From positions 235,300-299,299 of the forward strand of contig NZ_JAMTCS010000002.1 of NCBI RefSeq assembly GCF_024171955.1: 64,000 nt of DNA, written 5' to 3'. The notes under the pieces are model-generated. The model ran no database searches. It saw nothing but the letters and a program-made list of their open reading frames with translations, and was not told the DNA's origin. The stretch comes from Promicromonospora thailandica (lineage in GTDB: Bacteria > Actinomycetota > Actinomycetes > Actinomycetales > Cellulomonadaceae). Both the position numbers and the translations under genes were made by a program. Of the stretch, positions 16,798 to 24,624 are shown in pieces; position 1 is the first letter of the stretch; each line of letters starts with the position of its first letter.

Positions 16798-18036
16798 GTC
16801 GTGGGGGTGGTGGCTCGCCAGGATGGCGTCGCTGCGGCGGCGGCCCCAGCGGTCCAGGCGCTCGCGGCCTCCCGGCAGCCGCCCGGCCACGCGGTACCGC
16901 CACGTGTTGAGCGGAAGCAGGTAGGCGTGGGCCCAGGGTGGTCGCAGGGGCAGCCCGAGGTCGCGCATGCTGCGCACGCCCAGGAACACCGTGAGCATCG
17001 ACAGCAGCCGCTCCTGTTCCCACTGCGCCCGCCACGGCTGCCACCAGGCGGGCCCGGGGTAGGCGCGTCCGGCCTGGGCGGCGACGACGGCGCGGGCGAG
17101 TCGGGGGCCGGCGTCGGACACGCCCGCCTGCGCGAGCAGCACGTGGTAGTTGATCCGGTGGCGCGCCCACTCGTCGTCGACCAGGAAGTCCGGGTGCACC
17201 CCCAGCAGGTGGCCCACCCACTTCCACAGGTGCATGAGGGCCCGGCTGTCCGACGGCGGGACGGGCACGCCGAGCGCCCGGCAGCCGAGGATGACGGTGC
17301 CGTCGAACAGCCCGAGCGTCGCCGCCTGGTCGGCCTGGTTGACCGGGAGGCCCCAGCGGGCGGTGTCCCACGCGCCCGTAGCACTGAACGACGCCCCGAC
17401 CAGGGCGTGCGTCACCCGCACCTGCACGGTCGCCTGCCAGGCGGGGCCGCCGGGCCGGAGCGCGCCGGGCTCGGACAGGGCGACCGTCCACTCCTGCGTG
17501 CGGGCGAGCCGCTGCAGCGTGCCGCCGGTCAGGGCGCCGGTCGCCGCGAGCAGGTCGGTGGGCCCACCGAACCGGTACCCGCCCACGAGCGAGAGCTGGA
17601 GCAGCACGTCGGCGGCGTTCTGCCCGAGCCTGCGCAGCACGGCGGCCCCCTGGTCCACGAGGTCCCAGTCCGCCCACCCGGGCACGGCGGCCACCTCCCG
17701 CAGGAACCTTTTCAGGGCCGCGGGCCGATCGCCGAGGTCGGTTGGTTGTGGCGAGGTCGGCACAGGCCTGGACCGATCTCGCCACAAGGGGCCGACCTCG
17801 GCGAGGGCTGCCCTGAGCTGGGCATGGGTGACGCTGCCCTCGCTCCCCCGGGGGAGGCGCAGGGCGGCGGCCAGGGCTGCCGCCGGCTCGTCCTGCTCGT
17901 GGAACGCCCGGCCGATCCGTTCCAGCAGCGCCTCGTCCACCCCACGCACCCGGCCGAGCAGACGCAGCGGCCGGCCGATCCGGGTGCCGCGTGCCTCGGC
18001 GGAGCGGTACCGGAGCGGGTACGCCGTCGCGGTCAT
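16765..18036 (-). CDS. MpaB-like (DUF2236) oxygenase family protein
   Basis: A 423-residue protein resembling the ER-bound oxygenase MpaB / latex-clearing-protein superfamily (DUF2236). It has several histidine-bearing helices (THALVGASF; WGLPVNQADQAATLGLFDG; LMHLWKWVGHLLGVHPDFLVD) expected to hold a b-type haem. The substrate is unknown. ATG 18036 is used; a longer frame has no better start. Two oddities: residues ~79-102 are encoded by a 72-base hairpin that looks like an inserted palindromic element, and the last residues (VSDAQVTGAT) are encoded by the shared terminator palindrome. It lies opposite to, and inside, the sigma-factor array. Confidence 0.65.
   Translation of the reverse strand: MTATAYPLRYRSAEARGTRIGRPLRLLGRVRGVDEALLERIGRAFHEQDEPAAALAAALRLPRGSEGSVTHAQLRAALAEVGPLWRDRSRPVPTSPQPTDLGDRPAALKRFLREVAAVPGWADWDLVDQGAAVLRRLGQNAADVLLQLSLVGGYRFGGPTDLLAATGALTGGTLQRLARTQEWTVALSEPGALRPGGPAWQATVQVRVTHALVGASFSATGAWDTARWGLPVNQADQAATLGLFDGTVILGCRALGVPVPPSDSRALMHLWKWVGHLLGVHPDFLVDDEWARHRINYHVLLAQAGVSDAGPRLARAVVAAQAGRAYPGPAWWQPWRAQWEQERLLSMLTVFLGVRSMRDLGLPLRPPWAHAYLLPLNTWRYRVAGRLPGGRERLDRWGRRRSDAILASHHPHDVSDAQVTGAT
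17731..17802. repeat. 72-base imperfect inverted repeat inside a coding sequence
   Basis: Outer arms GCCGAGGTCGG (17731-17741) and CCGACCTCGGC (17792-17802) are perfect complements. Inner arms TTGTGGCGAGGTCGG (17746-17760) and CCGATCTCGCCACAA (17773-17787) differ at one base, and the loop contains CAGGCCTG. It is in frame within the MpaB-like gene. The encoded 24 residues are charged and proline-rich, unlike the flanking helices, as if a REP-like element had inserted without breaking the frame. Confidence 0.65.
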
Positions 18037-18082
18037 GCCACCATCCTGACCCGCCCGCGGGTCTGCCGGCGAGCAGCGCCAC

Positions 18083-18113
18083 CCAACGGTCCGGGGGTGA
18101 CGGAGCGTCATGG
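18083..18113 (+). promoter_or_regulatory. ECF-type promoter CCAACG-N17-CGTC
   Basis: CCAACG (18083-18088) and CGTCATGG (18106-18113) with a 17-base spacer. The two boxes are identical to those before the sigma gene at 14507. It lies 45 bases upstream of the stand-alone membrane protein, placing that gene in the presumed regulon of one of the neighbouring sigma factors. Confidence 0.55.
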
Positions 18114-18158
18114 AGGTCGAGAGGGCAGCACCCCGCTGGACGGACAGGAGAACCCGAG

Positions 18159-18965
18159 ATGAACCAGGACCACAACCGCGTGCACGACCTCGGCGTCGGC
18201 ACCACGGCCGAGCCGACCCGGCAGGAACGGCGCCGGCAGTGGGCCCGGCTGGGTGGCGTCGGCGTCGGCGCCGTCGCGCTGGTGGCCGCGCTGGCGTTCG
18301 GGATCGTCCAGCTCGCGCCCGGCCAGGCGGACGCGGCGGGCACGGGCGGCAGCCAGCAGGACACCCAGCAGGACACCCGGCAGGGCACGGAGCAAGCCGG
18401 GGCCGGCAGCACGGCTGCCCCGGTCGGCGAGGTGTCGGCGGAGCCCACCGAGCCGGCCTCCGAGCAGGAGACCGACCCGGCGGGCGACTGCTCGGCCACG
18501 GGCATCACCCCGCTCCACCCCACGGGCAACGCCCCGCACGACGGCGCCGCCGCGGCCGCGGCCTCGATCGTCACCGCGGCGAGCGCCTGCGACGAGGACG
18601 CCCTGGTCGCGCTCGCGGCCGACTCGACGACCGAGCTCATGTTCGGCCTCGAGACCCCCGAGCAGACCTTCGCGCTCCCCGAGGCGGAGCACCGGGACCA
18701 CTACCGCACCCTGGTCACGCTGCTGGGCAGCACCCGCTCCGCGGTCGCCGGGGGCCCGGCGGACAACCCGACCGTCGTCTGGCCGCGCGTGGCCACCGAG
18801 GAGTTCCGCGACGACGACGCGGCGTGGCAGGAGGTCGTGGACGCGGGCCTCCTCACCCAGGAGGACGCCGCCGCCCAGCGCGCCGACGAGACCTTCGGGT
18901 ACACGGGCATGGTCGTGGGCATCGCCGCGAACGGCTCGTGGCGCTACTACTCGTCGACCGACTGA
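18159..18965 (+). CDS. stand-alone membrane protein with the C-terminal sensor-like module of the sigma partners
   Basis: A 268-residue protein: ~27 cytoplasmic residues, a membrane helix at about 28-50, a Gln/Thr/Ala-rich linker, then one extracellular module (about 111-268) starting with a Cys. The final 60 residues (WPRVATEEFRDDDAAWQEVV ... YYSSTD) are nearly identical to the end of the protein at 15079, also at DNA level, implying recent duplication or gene conversion. No sigma factor gene is attached. ATG 18159 has AGGAG eight bases upstream. Function unknown; it may compete for the same extracellular ligand or be the regulated target. Confidence 0.72.
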   Translation: MNQDHNRVHDLGVGTTAEPTRQERRRQWARLGGVGVGAVALVAALAFGIVQLAPGQADAAGTGGSQQDTQQDTRQGTEQAGAGSTAAPVGEVSAEPTEPASEQETDPAGDCSATGITPLHPTGNAPHDGAAAAAASIVTAASACDEDALVALAADSTTELMFGLETPEQTFALPEAEHRDHYRTLVTLLGSTRSAVAGGPADNPTVVWPRVATEEFRDDDAAWQEVVDAGLLTQEDAAAQRADETFGYTGMVVGIAANGSWRYYSSTD

Positions 18966-18979
18966 CCGGACCCGCACCG

Positions 18980-19005
18980 CCCCGCTCGCACCCCCGCGAG
19001 CGGGG
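18980..19005 (+). terminator. intrinsic-type terminator hairpin
   Basis: CCCCGCTCGC (18980-18989) and GCGAGCGGGG (18996-19005) form a perfect ten-base stem 15 bases after the preceding stop codon. No clear T-run follows. Confidence 0.6.
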
Positions 19006-19022
19006 CATCGTCGTGCCCGGCC

Positions 19023-19050
19023 CCAACCCGGCTGCCCGCTGGTTCGTCGG
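19023..19050 (+). promoter_or_regulatory. ECF-type promoter CCAACC-N16-CGTC
   Basis: CCAACC (19023-19028) and CGTCGG (19045-19050) with a 16-base spacer, 30 bases before the sigma factor start at 19081 and just after the terminator at 18980. It is the third member of the promoter set in this array. Confidence 0.5.
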
Positions 19051-19080
19051 TACCGTCAGGACGGCAGGAAGGAGCCGGCG

Positions 19081-19668
19081 ATGGGCTGGCACGAAGACCT
19101 GGAGCTGCTCGCCACGGAGCGGGGTGGGGTGCTCGTCGGGTACGCCTACACGCTGTGCGGCGACGTACGGCAGGCCGAGGACCTGGTGCAGGAGGCCCTG
19201 GTCAGGTACTGCTCTCGCCTCGTGCGTCCGGGCGGACGACGCGGCCGGGCCGCACCGGGCATGCAGGCGGTGCCGCTGGACGGACCCGACGAGCCGGAGC
19301 GGCGGGCCGTGCGGCACACGGAGGCGTACGTACGGCGGATGGTGCTGAACCTCTACCTGGACGGCTGGCGCCGCAGGAGGCGGTGGTCCGACATCGAGCC
19401 GCGGGTCGCCGTGGACGACCACGTGCGCTTCCCCGACTCGGGCATCACCGCCCGCGCCGACGTGGTGCGGGCGCTCGACCGGCTCACACCCCGGCAGCGG
19501 GCGTGCGTGGTGCTGCGCTACTTCGAGGACCTCTCGATCGAGCAGGTGGCGGACCGGCTCGGGAACGCCCCTGGCACCGTCAAGCGCCACCTCCACGACG
19601 CACTGCGCGTCCTGCGCGACGTACTGGAACCGGCCGGATCGGCCTCGGCGGAAGGGGCACTGCGATGA
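19081..19668 (+). CDS. SigE-family RNA polymerase sigma factor
   Basis: A 195-residue ECF-type sigma factor, paralogous to those at 12707 and 14507. Region 2 is VGYAYTLCGDVRQAEDLVQE and region 4 TPRQRACVVLRYFEDLSIEQ followed by GTVKRHLHDALRVLR. The linker between regions is longer and divergent. GGAAGGAG at 19067-19074 supports ATG 19081. The stop overlaps the ATG of the next gene (ATGA). Preceded by its own ECF-type promoter, so probably autoregulated. Confidence 0.92.
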   Translation: MGWHEDLELLATERGGVLVGYAYTLCGDVRQAEDLVQEALVRYCSRLVRPGGRRGRAAPGMQAVPLDGPDEPERRAVRHTEAYVRRMVLNLYLDGWRRRRRWSDIEPRVAVDDHVRFPDSGITARADVVRALDRLTPRQRACVVLRYFEDLSIEQVADRLGNAPGTVKRHLHDALRVLRDVLEPAGSASAEGALR

Positions 19669-21314
19669 ACCACGACGACCACGGCTGGGTGGACCCCGCG
19701 GACGCGGGCGTCCTCAAGCAGGCCCTCGGCGCGATGGCCGGCGGGGTGGACCCGGCGTCGGCCACCGGGCCGGCGGCGACCCTGCCCGCGATGAGCCGGC
19801 GGGTGCGCCGTCGCCGCACCGTGAAGGCGGGCGGCCTCGGCGGCGGTGCGCTGGCTCTGGTGGGCGCACTGGTGCTCGGCGCGGCGCAGCTCGCGCCGCC
19901 GGACACGTCCGAGGTACCGCCGGGCTCCGGCGCGCCGGAGCTCCGGGTCCAGGACGGCTACCAGCCGCCCTGGCTCGCCGGGACGGACCTGACGTGCGGC
20001 ATGCCGGCGGCCGACCTCGAGACCACGGCACCCGGCTGGTCGGTCGCCGTGGCGGGCGACCTCTATACCCGGACGGCGGAGCCTGGTGGCTCCGCGGCAC
20101 GCAGCTGGGGCCTGGCGGCCACCTACCGGGAGGGGGCAGGCTCGCTCGAGACCGCGCCCGTGCTGGTGTGGAGCCAGGACGGGGAGGTCGTGGACCTGGG
20201 GCCGTCGGTCGAGAGGAGCCGTCCGGCCGAGCCGCTGCTCGGCGGTGGTGACGGCACCGTCGAGGCCGTCGGCGGCCCGGCGTCCACGTGCGCGCCCTCG
20301 ACGTCGGGCGACGACCCCGACTTCGAGACGCCGCTGCCCGCGGGAGAGTACGAGGTGCGCGTCGTCGCCCTCCCGGAGAGTGAGGGGCGGACGGGCACGG
20401 TGGTCAGCGACGCGGTGCGGGTCCGTCTCGACGTGGACGGCGCGCACGTCCCGGGTACGCCCCGGACCGCCGGGCCGCGGTTCGAGCTCCCGGAACCTGT
20501 CGCGGGCCAGGTGGCGCGCTTCGAGCTGGACCGCACGACGGACGAGCACACGGCGACGCTGACGCGGGGCAGCACTCTGCCGACCACACCGATGCGGGTC
20601 CTCGCCGTCTGCGCGAGCACCGACCCGGAGGACCTGCTGCCCGTCGAGGTAGTGCGGGCCTCGACCGGCGACGTGATCGGGGCCGGCCAGGTCACGTGCG
20701 ACGGCCACGAGGCCGGCTCCGAGCTCGCGGACCTGGACACGGCCGGCGCCGGCGAACCGGTCGACCTCCGCCTCTCCGTGCCCGACGGTGCCTCCCGGGT
20801 CTGGGTCTCGTTCGAGCCGGCGACGCCGGTGGGCGGGGACGACGGCCCGGAGTGCTCGGCGAGGGGCTACGAGCCGGACTACCCCGTCGTCGACGCGATG
20901 ACCCAGGAGACCTGGGCCACGGCGGGGAGCATCCTGGTGCTGGCGCAGGTCTGCGACGCCGACGCGCTCGCCGCCTACGCGAGGCAGCACGGAGCCGAGC
21001 TGATGGACGGTGCCGCGTCTCCGGAGGAGACCTTCGCGCTGCCCGAGACCGACCGTGGGCGCTACCGCGCGCTGGCCGGCCTGGTCGGCGGGACCACCCC
21101 CGCGTTCTCGGACGGCGGCGCGGACGCATCGGTGACCTGGCCGCGGGTCGTGACCCCGGAGTTCCAGGACTCGGACGAGTCCTGGGCCGAGCTCGTGGCG
21201 GCGGGCGTGCTCACGCAGAAGGAGGCGGACGCCCAGCGGGTGACCGGCTACACGGGTCCGCGCGTCGGCATCACGGTGTCCGGAGACTGGCTCTCCTACA
21301 CCACCGGCGAGTGA
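19665..21314 (+). CDS. membrane partner of SigE-type sigma factor, large extracellular domain
   Basis: A 549-residue protein with the same plan as the one at 15079: a cytoplasmic stretch of ~52 residues ending in RRVRRRRTVK, a membrane helix at about 54-76, an extracellular DGYQPPWLAGTDLTCGMPAA module, a central region sharing ETPLPAGEYEVRVVA and RFELDRTT motifs with the paralogue, and the C-terminal Cys-starting module (about 397-549) ending YTGPRVGITVSGDWLSY. Sequence divergence from the paralogue is moderate, so the duplication is older than that behind 18159. Translationally coupled to the sigma gene; an anti-sigma or sensing role is inferred. Confidence 0.75.
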   Translation: MNHDDHGWVDPADAGVLKQALGAMAGGVDPASATGPAATLPAMSRRVRRRRTVKAGGLGGGALALVGALVLGAAQLAPPDTSEVPPGSGAPELRVQDGYQPPWLAGTDLTCGMPAADLETTAPGWSVAVAGDLYTRTAEPGGSAARSWGLAATYREGAGSLETAPVLVWSQDGEVVDLGPSVERSRPAEPLLGGGDGTVEAVGGPASTCAPSTSGDDPDFETPLPAGEYEVRVVALPESEGRTGTVVSDAVRVRLDVDGAHVPGTPRTAGPRFELPEPVAGQVARFELDRTTDEHTATLTRGSTLPTTPMRVLAVCASTDPEDLLPVEVVRASTGDVIGAGQVTCDGHEAGSELADLDTAGAGEPVDLRLSVPDGASRVWVSFEPATPVGGDDGPECSARGYEPDYPVVDAMTQETWATAGSILVLAQVCDADALAAYARQHGAELMDGAASPEETFALPETDRGRYRALAGLVGGTTPAFSDGGADASVTWPRVVTPEFQDSDESWAELVAAGVLTQKEADAQRVTGYTGPRVGITVSGDWLSYTTGE

Positions 21315-21315
21315 C

Positions 21316-21361
21316 GGTGTCAGACGCTCAGGTCGCCCGGGTGGCCTGAGCGTCTGACACC
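21316..21361. terminator. terminator hairpin, GTGTCRGACGC palindrome family copy 2
   Basis: Arms GGTGTCAGACGCTCAGG (21316-21332) and its complement (21345-21361), starting two bases after the stop codon. The stem sequence is the same as in copy 1; only the loop differs. It separates the sigma array from the aminopeptidase gene. Confidence 0.75.
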
Positions 21362-21367
21362 TCGGCA

Positions 21368-21373
21368 GATAAT
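21368..21373 (+). promoter_or_regulatory. -10 element GATAAT for leaderless aminopeptidase gene
   Basis: GATAAT lies six bases before ATG 21380 and immediately after the copy-2 hairpin. No ribosome binding site is present, so a leaderless transcript is likely. Confidence 0.5.
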
Positions 21374-21379
21374 GGCCGC

Positions 21380-22711
21380 ATGACGGACCAGAGCAGCATC
21401 CCTGTCCAGACTCCCGCAGAGGTCCCCGCGGCGGCCCGCGCCCACACCGAGGACCTGGGCGCGTTCGTCGCGGCGTCGCCGTCGTCGTACCACGCGGCCG
21501 CCGAGGCGGCCCGGCGCGCGCAGGAGGCGGGCTTCACCCGCCTGGCCGAGGACGCGGCCTGGGAGGTCGTGCCGGGCGGGCGCTACGTGGTGGTGCGCGA
21601 CGGGTCCGTCATCGCGTTCACCGTGCCCGACCGCGCGGGCGCGACCACGCCGTTCACCATCGTCGGCGCCCACACCGACTCCCCGGGCTTCAAGCTCAAG
21701 CCGCGCTCGACGACGCACGGTCCGGGTGGCTGGTGGCAGGCCGGCGTCGAGGTCTACGGCGGGCCGCTGCTCAGCTCGTGGCTCGACCGCGAGCTCGAGC
21801 TCGCCGGCCGCATCGTCACGCTCGACGGCACGGAGCACCTGGTCCGCACGGGTCCGCTGCTGCGCATCCCGCAGCTCGCGATCCACCTGGACCGCGGCGT
21901 CAACGACAGCGGCCTGACCCTCGACAAGCAGCGGCACACCCAGCCCGTCTGGGGGCTCGGCGACGCGCAGGCTGCCGACCTGCTGGCCGAGCTCGCCGCC
22001 GACGCGGGCGTCGACCCGGCGACCGTCGGCGGCTACGACGCGGTGCTCGTGGACACGCAGCCCGCGCGGGCCTTCGGCGCGGGCAGGGCGCTGTTCGCGA
22101 GCCCGCGGCTGGACAACCTGCTCTCGACCCACGCGGGCCTGACGGCGCTGCTCGGCCGGGCCGCCGGCGGAGCGGCGGGCACGAGCGTGGAGATGTTCGC
22201 GGCCTTCGACCACGAGGAGATCGGCAGCGCGTCGCGCTCGGGCGCCGCGGGCCCCTTCCTCGAGGAGGTGCTGCGGCGCGTCTCGGCGGCGCTGGGCGCG
22301 GACGAGGACACCAGGGCCCGCGCGTTCGCGGGGTCGCTGCACGTGTCGTCCGACGTCGGCCACGCGGTGCACCCGAACTACGCGGAGCGGCACGACCCGG
22401 CCAACCGCCCGGTGGCGGGCGGCGGCCCGATCCTCAAGATCAACGCCAACCAGCGCTACGCCACCGACGCGTTCGGCGCGGCGGCCTGGACCGCGGCCTG
22501 TGCGGCGGCCGGGGTGCCCACCCAGGAGTTCGTCTCGAACAACGCGCTGCCGTGCGGCTCGACGATCGGACCGATCTCGGCGACCCGGCTGGGTATCCGC
22601 ACTGTGGACGTCGGCGTGCCGATCTTGTCGATGCACTCGGCGCGCGAGCTCACCGCCGTGGTCGACCCGTGGTACCTCGCACGGGCCATGGAGGCCGTCC
22701 TGGGACGCTGA
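21380..22711 (+). CDS. M18-family aminopeptidase
   Basis: A 443-residue cytoplasmic zinc metallo-aminopeptidase of the aspartyl/M18 (ApeB-like) family. Zinc ligands are visible in VGAHTDSPGFKLKP (His, Asp), AAFDHEEIGS (acidic pair) and near the C-terminus MHSARE (His). The RPVAGGGPILKINANQRYAT stretch is typical of the family. Length is normal. It removes N-terminal residues, often acidic, from peptides, in general peptide turnover. It has no link to the sigma array besides adjacency. Confidence 0.93.
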   Translation: MTDQSSIPVQTPAEVPAAARAHTEDLGAFVAASPSSYHAAAEAARRAQEAGFTRLAEDAAWEVVPGGRYVVVRDGSVIAFTVPDRAGATTPFTIVGAHTDSPGFKLKPRSTTHGPGGWWQAGVEVYGGPLLSSWLDRELELAGRIVTLDGTEHLVRTGPLLRIPQLAIHLDRGVNDSGLTLDKQRHTQPVWGLGDAQAADLLAELAADAGVDPATVGGYDAVLVDTQPARAFGAGRALFASPRLDNLLSTHAGLTALLGRAAGGAAGTSVEMFAAFDHEEIGSASRSGAAGPFLEEVLRRVSAALGADEDTRARAFAGSLHVSSDVGHAVHPNYAERHDPANRPVAGGGPILKINANQRYATDAFGAAAWTAACAAAGVPTQEFVSNNALPCGSTIGPISATRLGIRTVDVGVPILSMHSARELTAVVDPWYLARAMEAVLGR

Positions 22712-22724
22712 GGACGGAGGAATC

Positions 22725-22843
22725 CTCCCGTATCACGGGAGAACCGGGGTTAAACGGAGCGACCTGGGGTTTCGCTGGTTTCCGTTGGTTCTGTCCAGGT
22801 ATACATTAGGTGCAATACGGACACTAGTTGGACGATTGTCCAA
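22725..22843. promoter_or_regulatory. intergenic palindromes between aminopeptidase and XRE regulator
   Basis: The 275-base gap is AT-richer than its surroundings. It starts with a small stem CTCCCGT/ACGGGAG (22725-22741), perhaps a weak terminator. Further on is a perfect palindrome TTGGAC-N4-GTCCAA (22828-22843), a plausible operator for the downstream helix-turn-helix regulator. A TATACA hexamer (22800-22805) and TAGTGT near 22882 are possible -10 elements; I cannot decide between them. Confidence 0.45.
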
Positions 22844-22986
22844 GAAAGGTCCTCCCTGACCAGCGAAAACGCCCTATCGGGGTAGTGTCGCGCCTGGAAG
22901 AGAATACCTAGTACCGTCCGGATGCATGGACCTCGGGAGGGTGATACCACTGTGGTCATCCGAGCCGAGAACTCGGCAAAAGAGAA

Positions 22987-24624
22987 ATGCCGGACCCTCA
23001 GGAGCCCCCGTTGCCTCGTGCCACCGTTCGCACTTGTGCCCGATGCGGCTGTGTTCTCAGCCGTTACAACTCCGAAGCCCGGTGCGCCGCGTGCCGGCGT
23101 ACCGAATCAGTCCCGGTGGTGTCGCTGCCCAGCGTGCCCACCCGCGTGTGGCAGGACGAAGCCGTCCGGTCGGCCCTCGCGGACTGGGACTTCGGTCAGG
23201 TCAGCCGGATGGTGCGCCAGCTCGTCCCGCTGCGCCAGGAGGACGTCGCCGCCCTGACCGGGCTGAGCCAGTCGTACCTGTCCATGCTGGAGTGCGGTGA
23301 CCGCCGCCTGACCGACGTCTCGCGCGTGGTCCAGTTCCTCACGGGACTGGGCACGCCGCCGGACCTGGTGCGGCTGCCGTTGCCGGGCATCGGTCAGACG
23401 TCGGACGCCGCCCCCGCGCGGGCCGCCGCCACCACGCCGGCCACCCCGCCCGCGACCGTGACGCCGACGGCCCCGGACCCGGTGCTGCCGTGGACCGCGG
23501 ACCGCATGCTCAGCGCGCTCCGCCTGGCGCACGTCGCCGACACCGGCGCCGACCGCCCCGCGGCGGACGCCAACGGCCCGGTCTCCGCCTCGGCGACCAG
23601 CGAGGTCGCCGGGACCGACGCGTCACGCCCGGCGTCCGGCATCGCACTGAACTCGATGATCCAACGTTGGGACACCGAGCAGGCCGAGCCCCTGCGCCGC
23701 GCCACCGCGGGCACCCGGGTGTCGCTGGAGCTGTGCGGCCACCTGCAGGGCACGCTCGACGAGCTGCGCGTCATGGACAAGGGGTCGGGCAGCGGCGCGG
23801 TGTCCGACCTGGCCCGCGCCCACCTCGCCCTCGTGGTCCGGGTGCTCGAGCGCAGTACCTACGACGAGGTCACGGGCCGCAAGCTCGCCGCCGTCGCCGC
23901 GGACACCGCCACGCAGGCGGGCTGGTTCGCCTTCGACGCCGGTCGGCCGGACGCCGCTCGCGCCTACATGCTGGCGGGCCTGCGCGCCGCGCACGCCGCC
24001 GCCGACGACCGGCTGGGTGCCGGAGCCCTGTCCTACCTCGCGATCCACGGCTACTCCAGCGGCGACCCGCGCGACGCCGTGCGTGCCGCGGAGGCCGGCC
24101 GGCGCCGGATCGCCCGGCTCGACGCCCCGCACCTGGCGGCGACGCTGCTCACCCGCCAGGCCCGCGGTCACGCCGCCGCCGGGGAGGGCGAGGCCGCCCG
24201 CCGCGCCCTGGGCGAGGCCGCGGAGCTGTGCGCCCGCGGTCGCGGCGAGGACGACCCGCACTGGCTGTACTGGATGAACGAGGGCGAGATCCACGGCCAG
24301 TCCGGGTCGGCGCACCTCGCGCTCGGCAACACCGCGCGGGCGGTCGAGAGCTTCGGCCACGCGATCCACGCGGAGCGCAACGGCGAGCGCCGCACGCACG
24401 GGCTGTTCCTGAGCCGCGCCGCCCAGGCGCACGCCCGGGCCGGCGACCTCGACGCGGCGTGCGCCGTCGGCGAGGAGGCGGTCGCCATCGCCGAGACGGT
24501 CCAGTCGGCCCGGCTGCGCGAGCACCTGCGGGACCTGTCGGCGGACCTGCGCCGCGGCGGCTCGACCCGGCGCTCCGCGGTGGGCTCACGCGTCCTGACC
24601 GAGCGGATAGCGGCGCTGGCGTGA
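22987..24624 (+). CDS. XRE-type regulator with N-terminal zinc ribbon and TPR-like C-terminal half
   Basis: A 545-residue protein. Residues ~17-36 form a four-cysteine zinc knuckle (CARCGCVLSRY ... RCAAC). A helix-turn-helix follows at about 75-110 (LRQEDVAALTGLSQSYLSML), then an Ala/Pro/Thr-rich linker and ~350 helical residues made of repeats like tetratricopeptide units. This architecture is common for actinobacterial regulators that sense a peptide or small ligand through the TPR part. Only AGAGA precedes ATG 22987. The stop overlaps the GTG of a HAD phosphatase gene (GTGA), so regulator and phosphatase are coupled. Confidence 0.78.
   Translation: MPDPQEPPLPRATVRTCARCGCVLSRYNSEARCAACRRTESVPVVSLPSVPTRVWQDEAVRSALADWDFGQVSRMVRQLVPLRQEDVAALTGLSQSYLSMLECGDRRLTDVSRVVQFLTGLGTPPDLVRLPLPGIGQTSDAAPARAAATTPATPPATVTPTAPDPVLPWTADRMLSALRLAHVADTGADRPAADANGPVSASATSEVAGTDASRPASGIALNSMIQRWDTEQAEPLRRATAGTRVSLELCGHLQGTLDELRVMDKGSGSGAVSDLARAHLALVVRVLERSTYDEVTGRKLAAVAADTATQAGWFAFDAGRPDAARAYMLAGLRAAHAAADDRLGAGALSYLAIHGYSSGDPRDAVRAAEAGRRRIARLDAPHLAATLLTRQARGHAAAGEGEAARRALGEAAELCARGRGEDDPHWLYWMNEGEIHGQSGSAHLALGNTARAVESFGHAIHAERNGERRTHGLFLSRAAQAHARAGDLDAACAVGEEAVAIAETVQSARLREHLRDLSADLRRGGSTRRSAVGSRVLTERIAALA

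Noticed and set aside
22926-23300. Short overlapping ORFs before and within the zinc-ribbon regulator (22922-23257, 22926-23300) as leader peptides
   Set aside because: They overlap the regulator in other frames, have no supported start and no attenuator structure.
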